The translations under genes and the position numbers were made by a program. From an uncultured Eubacteriales bacterium (GTDB taxonomy: Bacteria > Bacillota > Clostridia > Oscillospirales > Acutalibacteraceae): a stretch of DNA of 64,000 nucleotides. The notes under the pieces are model-generated. The model was not told the DNA's origin and did not search any database. It saw only the letters and a program-made list of their open reading frames with translations. Every line of letters starts with the position of its first letter. The stretch's first letter is position 1. Positions 34,954-42,486 of the stretch are shown piece by piece. The stretch is from contig CAKSHM010000007.1 in NCBI GenBank assembly GCA_934457415.1, forward strand, positions 1-64,000, read 5' to 3'.

Positions 34954-35397
34954 GTGATTGTAATTAAAGAAGAATTTTTATCAAATTCCGAAAAAGAAAC
35001 CGAAAAAATCGCGGCGGATTTTTCAGAAAAATTAAGCGGCGGCGAAATCATAGCTTACACAGGAAATCTCGGAGCAGGCAAAACATGTTTTACAAGAGGT
35101 CTTGCCCGCGGGCTCGGTTTTAAAGGCGATGTCTCTTCCCCTACATTTGCGCTTGTCAATGAATACCGCGGCGGAAGACTTGATTTGTTTCACTTTGACA
35201 TGTATCGGATAAGCGGCTTTGAGGATCTTTATTCTACGGGATTTTTCGATTATCTTTCGGAAAACGGCGTTGTAGCCGTTGAGTGGAGCGAAAACATTTC
35301 GGGAATTCTTGATGAAAAGACGATTTTCATTGATATCAGACAGGCCCAAAGCCCAAATTCAAGAATAATCACGGTTAAGAGCGAGGACATTATATGA
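34954..35397 (+). CDS. tsaE: tRNA t6A biosynthesis ATPase TsaE
   Basis: It works with TsaB and TsaD to make N6-threonylcarbamoyl-adenosine at position 37 of ANN-decoding tRNAs. In this 147-residue protein the Walker A is 'GNLGAGKTCFTRG' and the family motif is 'SPTFALVNEYRG', with 'VAVEWSENI' following. The start is unsure. GTG 34954 overlaps the ribosome-site-like AAGGTGAT (34951-34958), whereas an in-frame ATT at 34963 has better spacing. The stop overlaps tsaB by four bases (ATGA). tsaD is not in the window. Confidence 0.93.
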   Translation: MIVIKEEFLSNSEKETEKIAADFSEKLSGGEIIAYTGNLGAGKTCFTRGLARGLGFKGDVSSPTFALVNEYRGGRLDLFHFDMYRISGFEDLYSTGFFDYLSENGVVAVEWSENISGILDEKTIFIDIRQAQSPNSRIITVKSEDII

Positions 35398-36110
35398 AGA
35401 TACTTTCGGTTGAGGCTTCCGCCTCCCCTGCTTCGGTTGCGATAACCGAAAACGGCAAGGTTTTGTCCTCGTCATATATAAATATAAATCTCACACATTC
35501 TCAGACTCTTATGAACATGGTGGACGGAGCTTTAAAAAACATCCGGCTTACTGTTGACGGTATTGACGCATTTGCGGTTTCGGCAGGTCCGGGATCATTT
35601 ACGGGTCTGAGAATTGCATTAAGCCTGATAAAGGGACTTGCGGAGCCTTATAACAAGCCGTGTGCAGGAGTATCGACACTTGAAGCTATGGCATATAATC
35701 ATAAATCGTTTGACGGAATAGTCTGCTGTCTTATGGACGCAAGGTGCAATCAGTTCTACAATGCGATTTTTTCGGTTAAAAACGGCGAAATTAAACGGCT
35801 TGTTCCAGACCGTGCTGTTTTATGCGAGGAAGTTATAAGCGATTTAAACGGTTTTGCCCGAACTGAAAAGGTACTTTTATGCGGAGACGGAGCCGACCTG
35901 TTTTTTAACAGTCTTGAAAACAAGGAGAATATAAAGCTTGCGTCAGAACCTCTTAAGTATCAGAGTGCCGCAGGCGTAGGTTTTCTGGCGGAAGCCGATT
36001 TTGAAAAAAAATCGGTCACGCCTGACAAGCTCGCTCCCGTTTATCTCAGACTTCCGCAGGCCGAAAGAGAATTAAAAGCCAAAAAAGAAAAAGCGAGTGA
36101 TATAAAATGA
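35394..36110 (+). CDS. tsaB: tRNA t6A biosynthesis protein TsaB
   Basis: This ASKHA-fold partner of TsaD is 238 residues long. Its N-terminal phosphate-loop-like strand reads 'ILSVEASASPASVAI', and 'FAVSAGPGSFTGLRIA' is the family signature. It keeps the full length of the Gram-positive form. It is coupled to tsaE upstream and rpiB downstream by ATGA overlaps, so the three are one translational unit. Confidence 0.94.
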   Translation: MKILSVEASASPASVAITENGKVLSSSYININLTHSQTLMNMVDGALKNIRLTVDGIDAFAVSAGPGSFTGLRIALSLIKGLAEPYNKPCAGVSTLEAMAYNHKSFDGIVCCLMDARCNQFYNAIFSVKNGEIKRLVPDRAVLCEEVISDLNGFARTEKVLLCGDGADLFFNSLENKENIKLASEPLKYQSAAGVGFLAEADFEKKSVTPDKLAPVYLRLPQAERELKAKKEKASDIK

Positions 36111-36544
36111 AAATTGCAATAGGGTGCGATCACGGCGGCCTTGAACACAAAAACGCAATAATTGCCCATTTAAAGGAACGGGGATTTGAAGTTGAAAACT
36201 TCGGAACGGATACTTTAGATTCGGTTGACTATCCGGATATAGCAGTTAAGGTTTGTAATGCGGTTGTAAGTCATGAATGTGAAAGAGGAATTCTTGTTTG
36301 CGGAACGGGAATCGGAATGTCAATTGCGGCAAACAAGGTAAAAGGAATAAGAGCCGCTGCATTGAGCGACCATTTTTCCGCTAAATACACAAGACTTCAC
36401 AATAACGCAAATATTTTATGCTTAGGCGGCAGAGTTATCGGTATCGGTACCGCGCTTGAGCTTACGGATATTTTTACAGATACAGAATATGAAGGCGGCA
36501 GACACCAAAAAAGACTTGATAAAATTACCGCTTTGGAGAAGTAA
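36107..36544 (+). CDS. rpiB: Ribose 5-phosphate isomerase B
   Basis: It interconverts ribose 5-phosphate and ribulose 5-phosphate in the pentose phosphate pathway. In this 145-residue protein 'IGCDHGGLEHK' binds phosphate, 'VCGTGIGMSIAANKVKGIRA' contains the catalytic Cys, and 'NNANILCLGGRVIG' is conserved. The related galactose-6-phosphate isomerase subunits LacA/LacB usually lack that Cys. It is followed by a terminator. Confidence 0.94.
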   Translation: MKIAIGCDHGGLEHKNAIIAHLKERGFEVENFGTDTLDSVDYPDIAVKVCNAVVSHECERGILVCGTGIGMSIAANKVKGIRAAALSDHFSAKYTRLHNNANILCLGGRVIGIGTALELTDIFTDTEYEGGRHQKRLDKITALEK

Positions 36545-36545
36545 A

Positions 36546-36576
36546 AAAAGCGGCGATTTATAGCGCCGCTTTTAAA
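36546..36576 (+). terminator. Terminator after rpiB
   Basis: AAAAGCGGCG and CGCCGCTTTT form a 10-bp stem with an 8-nt loop. The flanking A and T runs could allow work in both directions. Confidence 0.8.
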
Positions 36577-36602
36577 TAAATATAATTTTCGGAGGATAAA
36601 AA

Positions 36603-37235
36603 ATGAACAAGAATGTATTTATTATGGACCATCCGCTGATTCAGCACAAGCTCAGCATTTTGCGTGATGAGAAAACAGGCTCCAAGCAGTTCCGCGAGCT
36701 TATAAGCGAAATCGCAATGCTTATGTGCTATGAATCCACAAGAGATCTTCCGCTAAAAGATGTTGAAACAAAAACTCCCGTAGCTACCGCTAAGACCAAA
36801 ATCCTTGCCGGCAGAAAGATGGCTTTTGTTCCGATTCTTCGCGCAGGGCTTGGAATGGTTGACGGTGTTTTAAGCCTTATTCCTGCCGCAAGAGTAGGAC
36901 ATATCGGTATGTACAGAGACCCTGAAACTCACATGCCCGTTGATTATTACTGCAAATTACCGGCAGATTTAAAAGAGCGTGATGTATTCGTTCTTGACCC
37001 GATGCTTGCAACCGGCGGCAGTGCTATTGACGCTGTTACAAAAATTAAAGAATTTTCTCCGAAGAGAATTAAATTTATGTGCATAATCGCGGCTCCCGAG
37101 GGAATTGAAGCCTTCACAAAAGCACATCCGGATGTTCCTGTTTATTGTGCAGGCCTTGATGACTGCCTTAATGAGCATGCCTACATTGTCCCCGGTCTCG
37201 GAGACGCAGGAGACAGAATTTTCGGTACAAAATAA
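36603..37235 (+). CDS. upp: Uracil phosphoribosyltransferase
   Basis: It salvages uracil with PRPP to UMP. In this 210-residue protein 'VFVLDPMLATGGSAIDAV' is the PRPP loop, 'PILRAGLGMVDG' is the family signature and 'GLGDAGDRIFGT' is the C-terminal uracil-binding segment. A GGAGG lies 8 nt before the ATG. It lies alone between two terminators. Confidence 0.97.
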   Translation: MNKNVFIMDHPLIQHKLSILRDEKTGSKQFRELISEIAMLMCYESTRDLPLKDVETKTPVATAKTKILAGRKMAFVPILRAGLGMVDGVLSLIPAARVGHIGMYRDPETHMPVDYYCKLPADLKERDVFVLDPMLATGGSAIDAVTKIKEFSPKRIKFMCIIAAPEGIEAFTKAHPDVPVYCAGLDDCLNEHAYIVPGLGDAGDRIFGTK

Positions 37236-37239
37236 TAAA

Positions 37240-37271
37240 TAAAAAAAGAAAAATGCGGCATAAATGCCGCA
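37240..37271 (-). terminator. Terminator of the AraC-pyrG side, minus strand
   Basis: TGCGGCA, TTTA, TGCCGCA on minus, followed by a T-rich run (complement of 37240-37253). It lies in the upp 3' spacer. Confidence 0.65.
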
Positions 37272-37305
37272 ACACAATCTATTTTCCTGTTTATTGACAA
37301 ACCGA

Positions 37306-37340
37306 ACAGAGTGCGCTAATAAAGCGCACTCTGTTTTTTT
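37306..37340 (+). terminator. upp terminator overlapping the AraC gene end
   Basis: ACAGAGTGCGC and GCGCACTCTGT form a perfect 11-bp stem with seven T after it. The 3' arm and T run lie inside the last codons of the convergent AraC gene. Confidence 0.8.
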
Positions 37341-38179
37341 GCTTTTCTGTATTCAATCGGCGTACATCCGATAATGGATTTAAATTTTCTTGTGAAATAG
37401 CTTAAGTTTTCGAAGCCGCATTTAACGGCGATTTCCGACACCGTTAAATCCCAATCGGAAAGAAACGCTGCGGCTTTTTTTACTCTTGTTTCGTTTATCT
37501 GTTCAAAAGGAGTAATCCCTGTATATTTTTTAAAATATCCGCAAAAGTAATTTTCCGAAACATGAATTAAGCCGGATAGCTCGCTCAGTTTTATTTTCCT
37601 GTTGTAATTTTCATCGATAAACATAAGGCACTTTTTTATATCTGAAGAATATTTGCTTATCTCTCTGCTGCTCTTTTTAATATATTCGTCATCATAAATC
37701 AGGGAAATTATTCCGACAAGCGAAGCAAAAACCGCCGTTTTTGAAGACTCTTTATTTAAAAGAGTTTCCACATGGCTTTTAAGCTTATCATAATCTTTAA
37801 ATGAGCTGTCGATTATACCCGAAAACTCAAAGTCGCCGTTAATTATAGGCATAATAATATCTTTGCCGAAAAAATGCTCTGAATTAAGGCTTAGTGCCGA
37901 TGCTGAAAAAACCGCCGCGTCATATTCGAGAGGAAGAAGAAAAGGAGATACCGTATGAACTCTTTCGGGTTCGATAAAAATAATATCCCCGCGGTTTAAA
38001 ATATACTTTCTTTCCTCAACAGTAACAGAAATCGCACCGTTTTTTACATAAAGCATTTCTATTTCAGAATGCCAATGCAATCCGACAAAGCTGTAAATTT
38101 TGCTTGATTCTTTAAAAGTATAGTGCGAAAATCTGAAATCAGGGGTTCCCCGTTCTACCGTTTCTCTGTAATACTTCAT
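37316..38179 (-). CDS. AraC-family transcriptional regulator with cupin sensor
   Basis: In this 287-residue protein, residues about 25-110 form a cupin-like ligand domain ('HWHSEIEMLYVKNG', 'GDIIFIEPERVHTV'), often a sugar sensor. Residues about 185-280 hold two helix-turn-helix motifs ('KLSELSGLIHVSENYFCGYF' and 'VSEIAVKCGFENLSYFTRKF'), ending 'TPIEYRK'. The target and ligand are not evident. It starts 6 bp after pyrG, so it may be co-transcribed although it has no clear link to CTP synthesis. Confidence 0.92.
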   Translation of the reverse strand: MKYYRETVERGTPDFRFSHYTFKESSKIYSFVGLHWHSEIEMLYVKNGAISVTVEERKYILNRGDIIFIEPERVHTVSPFLLPLEYDAAVFSASALSLNSEHFFGKDIIMPIINGDFEFSGIIDSSFKDYDKLKSHVETLLNKESSKTAVFASLVGIISLIYDDEYIKKSSREISKYSSDIKKCLMFIDENYNRKIKLSELSGLIHVSENYFCGYFKKYTGITPFEQINETRVKKAAAFLSDWDLTVSEIAVKCGFENLSYFTRKFKSIIGCTPIEYRKAKKQSALY

Positions 38180-38185
38180 TGCAAA

Positions 38186-39778
38186 TTACTTAATGCATGC
38201 TTTCACAAAGCCTTTAAACAGCGGATGGGCTTTATTGGGTCTTGACTTGAATTCGGGGTGATACTGAACACCGACATAAAACGGTCTGTCGGAAAGCTCT
38301 ACAGTCTCAACAAGTCTGCCGTCGGGAGAGAGCCCCGAAAGTGTTAAGCCGCAATTTGTAAGAGCTTCTCTGTAATCATTATTGAACTCATAACGGTGTC
38401 TGTGCCTCTCGGAAATCTCATCAGTTTTATAGCAGCGGAGCATTGTCGTATTTTCCTTGATTTTGCAGGGATACGCACCGAGACGGAGTGTACCGCCTTT
38501 ATCTACGGTATCGCTTTGACCGGGCATAAAATCAATAACCTTATTTTTGCAAAGCTCTGCAAATTCTCCTGAATCCGCGTCCGCGATACCCGCAACATTT
38601 CTTGCATATTCTATAACGGCAATCTGCATTCCGAGGCAAATTCCGAAATAAGGAAGATTATGCTCTCTTGCATATTTGGCAGCAAGAATCATTCCCTCTA
38701 TTCCTCTTCCTCCGAATCCGCCGGGGACTATTATTCCGTCCAAGTTTCCGAGCAGGCTTTCGCAGGTATCGGGAGTTATTCCCTCCGAATCTATCCAGTT
38801 GATTTCAACATGTGCGTCCAAAGAATATCCCGCATGTCTTAAAGCCTCCGCAACCGACAGGTAAGCGTCGTGCAGCTGGACATATTTTCCGATAAGTCCT
38901 ATATTTACGGTTTTTTCCGCAGATTTGATTTTGCCGACCATCTGAGTCCATTCTTTAAGGTCCGGCTTCTTTGCCTCGATTCCGAGTTCTCTGCAAACAA
39001 CAGATGAAAAATTGGCTTTTTCCAGCATAAGCGGTGCTTCATAGAGACAAGGAATTGTGATATTTTCAATGACACAGTCGGGTTTGACATTGCAGAACAT
39101 TGAAATTTTCTTGAAAATTGAATCCTCCAAAGGCTCGTCGCATCTTAAAACGATTATGTCCGGTCTTATTCCCATTCCCTGAAGTTCCTTGACAGAGTGC
39201 TGTGTGGGCTTAGATTTATGCTCGTCCGAACCGCTTAAGAAAGGCACCAAGGTCACATGGATAAAGAGACTGTTTTCCTTGCCGACCTCAAGCGATATCT
39301 GTCTTACAGCCTCTAAAAACGGTTGAGATTCTATGTCGCCTATGGTTCCGCCTATTTCGGTTATAACTACATCGGCATCCGTCTGCTTGCCTACTCTGTA
39401 AATAAATTCTTTGATTTCATTTGTTATATGCGGGATCACCTGAACGGTAGAACCTAAATATTCTCCCCTGCGTTCCTTATTAAGAACGTTCCAGTAAACC
39501 TTACCGGTTGTAAGATTGGAATACTTATTTAGGTTTTCGTCGATAAATCTTTCATAATGACCGAGATCAAGATCGGTTTCTGCACCGTCCTCAGTTACAT
39601 AAACCTCTCCGTGCTGATAAGGGCTCATTGTTCCCGGGTCAACATTTATATACGGGTCAAGCTTTTGCGCGGCTACCTTTATTCCTCGCGCCTTTAAAAG
39701 TCTTCCGAGAGATGCCGCCGTTATCCCCTTGCCGAGACCGGAAACAACTCCTCCTGTTACAAATATATACTTTGTCAT
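38186..39778 (-). CDS. pyrG: CTP synthase
   Basis: It makes CTP from UTP, ATP and glutamine. In this 530-residue protein the N-terminal synthetase domain starts 'FVTGGVVSGLGKGI' with the ATP loop, and 'DPYINVDPGTMSPYQHGEV' is conserved. The C-terminal class I glutamine amidotransferase has 'GICLGMQ' (nucleophile Cys) and 'VQYHPEF' (His and Glu). It lies 13 bp after the ANTAR gene in the same direction as glnA, which ties it to glutamine supply. I see no separate promoter. Confidence 0.97.
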   Translation of the reverse strand: MTKYIFVTGGVVSGLGKGITAASLGRLLKARGIKVAAQKLDPYINVDPGTMSPYQHGEVYVTEDGAETDLDLGHYERFIDENLNKYSNLTTGKVYWNVLNKERRGEYLGSTVQVIPHITNEIKEFIYRVGKQTDADVVITEIGGTIGDIESQPFLEAVRQISLEVGKENSLFIHVTLVPFLSGSDEHKSKPTQHSVKELQGMGIRPDIIVLRCDEPLEDSIFKKISMFCNVKPDCVIENITIPCLYEAPLMLEKANFSSVVCRELGIEAKKPDLKEWTQMVGKIKSAEKTVNIGLIGKYVQLHDAYLSVAEALRHAGYSLDAHVEINWIDSEGITPDTCESLLGNLDGIIVPGGFGGRGIEGMILAAKYAREHNLPYFGICLGMQIAVIEYARNVAGIADADSGEFAELCKNKVIDFMPGQSDTVDKGGTLRLGAYPCKIKENTTMLRCYKTDEISERHRHRYEFNNDYREALTNCGLTLSGLSPDGRLVETVELSDRPFYVGVQYHPEFKSRPNKAHPLFKGFVKACIK

Positions 39779-39791
39779 AACCTTTTCCTTC

Positions 39792-40373
39792 TTATTTATA
39801 AGTTAAAATTATATTTTCCGCGACAGTCTTTTTTGTAACGCATCTGTCCATTGCTTGTTTTTCTATGTACCTATGCGCCTGAGCCTCAGTCATTTTAAGC
39901 TCGTCAATTAAAATCCATTTTGCCCTGTTTATTATTCTTATCTCCTGCATTTCCTCTTCTACAGAAAGGGTCTTTTGCTCCATTCGCCTAAGTCTTTCCC
40001 TCATTGAACATAAAAGCTGCAAGGACTGAATAATCATTCCCGAGGTCGTCGGCTTTGAAAGCGTTAATACTCCGAAAGGCGAAACCTTTGCGGTTATCTC
40101 TGAATAAAGCTCGGATTTTATTATAAGCAAAACGCCTGTAGAACTGTTTTCACAAACATCAATCGCAAACCGTGTACCGAAATCATCCGGCAGCGGTGCG
40201 TTAATTATTATTATATCGGGTCTTTTTTGAAGAATGTTTCTTCTTGCCGAGGCAATATCGCCTAAAACCTTAACCGAAAATCTGCTTTCGGGAAGAAGAG
40301 GCAATAATGATTGATTAAATTTTTCCGAAGCGGAAACAAGAAGAATATCATAAAAATGTTCTTCTAATTGCAA
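39792..40373 (-). CDS. ANTAR-domain response regulator, likely RNA-binding antiterminator
   Basis: In this 193-residue protein, residues 1-120 are receiver-like. The usual phospho-acceptor Asp is not obvious ('DIIIINAPLPDDFG' in its place), so it may be a pseudo-receiver. A coiled segment ('RERLRRMEQKTLSVEEEM') leads to the C-terminal ANTAR domain: 'INRAKWILIDELKMTEAQAHRYIEKQAMD', typical of AmiR, NasR and EutV. Such proteins bind paired hexaloop hairpins and prevent termination. It is directly downstream of glnA, whose leader holds a terminator hairpin, so it probably regulates glnA by antitermination. Confidence 0.88.
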   Translation of the reverse strand: MQLEEHFYDILLVSASEKFNQSLLPLLPESRFSVKVLGDIASARRNILQKRPDIIIINAPLPDDFGTRFAIDVCENSSTGVLLIIKSELYSEITAKVSPFGVLTLSKPTTSGMIIQSLQLLCSMRERLRRMEQKTLSVEEEMQEIRIINRAKWILIDELKMTEAQAHRYIEKQAMDRCVTKKTVAENIILTYK

Positions 40374-40396
40374 CCGAATTCCCCCTCTTATCTTTT

Positions 40397-41605
40397 TCAG
40401 ACTGTATAAGCTTTAATCAGTTCATCAGGCAAATTGCTTTTGATAAAATCGCTTGATTTTGCGGATTCTTTTGCTTTTTCCAGAGTTTCGGGAAGAAGCT
40501 CAAGCTTCTTTGCAAGTTCAGAAGAGGCACAGTAAAGGTCTGCGTCTACAGGTTCCGGAACCTTAAGATTGTTCATAACTCCGTCCATTCCGGCTTTTAT
40601 CAGCAGCGAAAAAACAAGATATGGATTGCAAAGCGGGTCGGCAGACCTAAGCTCCGCTCTCTTATTTTCTTCGGTTGCCGCAGGGATCCTTATAAGCTGG
40701 GATCTGTTTTCTTTTGACCATGAAATATATTTAGGCGCTTTGTTTTTACCTAGTCTTAAATAAGAATCCTCTGTTGTATTTAAAAAAGCGGTCATATCCT
40801 TTATATATTTAAGAACTCCGGCTATAACTTCATTCAGCACATCATCCCCTGAATCGGTCTTTGCGGAAATATTGATATGCATTCCGTTTCCTGAGTTGTC
40901 TTTTAACGGCTTAGGTGAAAAAGAAGCCCACAAGCCGTTTCTTGCGGCAACAGTATTGACAACCGATTTAAATGTTACGGCATTATCGGCTGCAGTTAAC
41001 GGGTCTGAATACTTAAAATCAATTTCATTCTGTCCCGGGCCTTCTTCATGATGCGAGCTTTCGGGAATAATTCCCATTTGCTCAAGTGTAAGGCAAATTT
41101 CCCTTCTCACATTTTCACCTTTGTCATCGGGAGCAATATCCATATAGCCTGCATTGTCGTACGGTATAAAAGTTTTTTCACCGTTTTCATTGAGCTTGAA
41201 AAGGTAAAATTCCATTTCGGAGCCGAAGAAGAAATTAAGACCGAATTCTTCTGCCTCATCAACAGTGTTAAGTAAAATCTGCCGGCAGTCGGCAGCAAAC
41301 GGAGTTCCGTCGGGATAAGTGATACCGCAGAACATTCTCACAACCCTTCCGTGTTCCGGTCTCCACGGCAAAACGCAAAGTGTGGACGCGTCGGGATGGA
41401 GCAAAAGGTCGGAATGAAGCACAGCGCCGAAACCTGCGACGGCGGACCCGTCAATCGCAATTCCGAATTCAAAAGCTTTTTTAAGCTCTTCCGGCATGAC
41501 AGAAATGTTCTTTTGCTTTCCGAAAACATCGCAAAATGCAAGACGGATGAATTTAACATCCTTTTCCGAAACATACTGCAATACTTCTTCAACTGAATAA
41601 TTCAT
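40397..41605 (-). CDS. glnA: Type I glutamine synthetase, short form
   Basis: It makes glutamine from glutamate, ammonia and ATP. At 402 residues it is shorter than the usual 440-470. Metal and substrate motifs are present: 'FGSEMEFYLF', 'EEGPGQNEIDF' and 'NGMHINIS', plus 'ENRSQLIRIPAA' for ATP and glutamate. It ends soon after 'LPDELIKAYTV' and lacks the usual C-terminal segment (EAKxxEWxxY...) involved in feedback and regulator contact in Bacillus. A consensus promoter and a leader terminator precede it; an ANTAR gene follows 23 bp on. Confidence 0.94.
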   Translation of the reverse strand: MNYSVEEVLQYVSEKDVKFIRLAFCDVFGKQKNISVMPEELKKAFEFGIAIDGSAVAGFGAVLHSDLLLHPDASTLCVLPWRPEHGRVVRMFCGITYPDGTPFAADCRQILLNTVDEAEEFGLNFFFGSEMEFYLFKLNENGEKTFIPYDNAGYMDIAPDDKGENVRREICLTLEQMGIIPESSHHEEGPGQNEIDFKYSDPLTAADNAVTFKSVVNTVAARNGLWASFSPKPLKDNSGNGMHINISAKTDSGDDVLNEVIAGVLKYIKDMTAFLNTTEDSYLRLGKNKAPKYISWSKENRSQLIRIPAATEENKRAELRSADPLCNPYLVFSLLIKAGMDGVMNNLKVPEPVDADLYCASSELAKKLELLPETLEKAKESAKSSDFIKSNLPDELIKAYTV

Positions 41606-41628
41606 TTAATTACCTGCCTTTTTAAAAT

Positions 41629-41680
41629 AAAAAAGCGCTCATTCGACAAAGGCGCACAAAGCCCTTGTAGAATGAACGCC
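41629..41680 (-). promoter_or_regulatory. glnA leader attenuator hairpin
   Basis: On minus, GCGTTCATTC...AAGGGC pairs with GCGCCTT...GAATGAGCGC, then TTTTTT. It lies between the glnA promoter and ATG, so default termination before glnA is expected. The adjacent ANTAR gene suggests antitermination; I could not define the two classic A-N-N-G hexaloops. Confidence 0.65.
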
Positions 41681-41702
41681 ATTGCTCATTTACATCAATA
41701 AG

Positions 41703-41731
41703 ATTATACCATAAAATTAAAATAGTGTCAA
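41703..41731 (-). promoter_or_regulatory. glnA promoter, perfect consensus
   Basis: On minus: TTGACA, 17-nt spacer, TATAAT. The leader to the glnA ATG is about 90 nt. Confidence 0.85.
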
Positions 41732-41764
41732 TCAAATTATATAAGAAAAGATATTAAAAAATCC

Positions 41765-41793
41765 TTGACAAACAAAGGTTTATATAATATAAT
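41765..41793 (+). promoter_or_regulatory. tRNA-Thr promoter, perfect consensus
   Basis: TTGACA, 17-nt spacer, TATAAT, 23 bp before the mature tRNA 5' end. Confidence 0.85.
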
Positions 41794-41816
41794 GATTTAG
41801 TCGCTGATAATAATTT

Positions 41817-41891
<75 letters not shown>

Positions 41892-41892
<1 letters not shown>

Positions 41893-41930
41893 AAGTCCCA
41901 AAGGCATAAGTCTTTGGGACTTTAACTTTT
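41892..41930 (+). terminator. First terminator after tRNA-Thr
   Basis: AAAGTCCCAAAG and CTTTGGGACTTT form a 12-bp stem, followed by AACTTTT. It starts at the last base of the tRNA. Confidence 0.75.
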
Positions 41931-41956
41931 ACCTCTTCTCTGTTTACTTTTCACTG

Positions 41957-41996
41957 ATAATCCCCGTTCTTTTAAAAGAACGGGGATTATTTTTTG
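41957..41996 (+). terminator. Second terminator after tRNA-Thr
   Basis: This is a 17-bp-arm palindrome around GAACGGGG, followed by TTTTTTG on plus. It backs up the first terminator and guards the convergent dCMP deaminase gene, whose stop is at 41997. Confidence 0.85.
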
Positions 41997-42485
41997 TTAT
42001 CCGAGCTTTAGCTCTATGTTTTCTTTCGGACCTGAATACGGAGTGTATTTAACGCCTGCAAGGTCAAACATACGCTTTGAAGCCTTTACCCCGTCGGTAT
42101 CGGCATATTTATCACTTAAATAAATTATCTCTTTTATGCCCGACTGGATTATAGCCTTTGCACATTCATTGCAGGGAAAAAGAGTTGAATAAACAATACT
42201 TCCCGCAACCGAGCCTGTATGGCAGTTTAAAATCGCATTAAGCTCGGCATGGCATACATAGAGATATTTCGAGTCAAGTCCGTCCGCCTTATCCCAAGAG
42301 TATTCCTTATCGTTATCGCTTTTGCCGCTGAACGGCATCCCGTTATACCCTACCGAAAGAATTCTGTGATTGGAATCAACAATACAAGCGCCGACCTGTG
42401 TTGAAGGATCCTTGCTGCGAAGCGAGGAAAGGACGGCTATTCCCATAAAGTATTCATCCCAAGTAAGATATTCTTTTCTTTTCAT
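41997..42485 (-). CDS. Deoxycytidylate deaminase (ComEB-like)
   Basis: It converts dCMP to dUMP for thymidylate synthesis. This 162-residue zinc enzyme has 'VCHAELNAIL' (zinc His and catalytic Glu) and 'FPCNECAKAI' (two zinc Cys). The substrate loop 'GYNGMPFSG' and 'STQVGACIVD' are typical of dCMP deaminases and not of cytidine deaminases. It starts 1 bp after the MFS gene, so the two are probably co-transcribed. Confidence 0.93.
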   Translation of the reverse strand: MKRKEYLTWDEYFMGIAVLSSLRSKDPSTQVGACIVDSNHRILSVGYNGMPFSGKSDNDKEYSWDKADGLDSKYLYVCHAELNAILNCHTGSVAGSIVYSTLFPCNECAKAIIQSGIKEIIYLSDKYADTDGVKASKRMFDLAGVKYTPYSGPKENIELKLG

Positions 42486-42486
42486 T

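Noticed and set aside
34954..35397. tsaE as part of the dcw transcript
   Set aside because: It lies on the opposite strand with its own TTGACA-17-TAATAT promoter.
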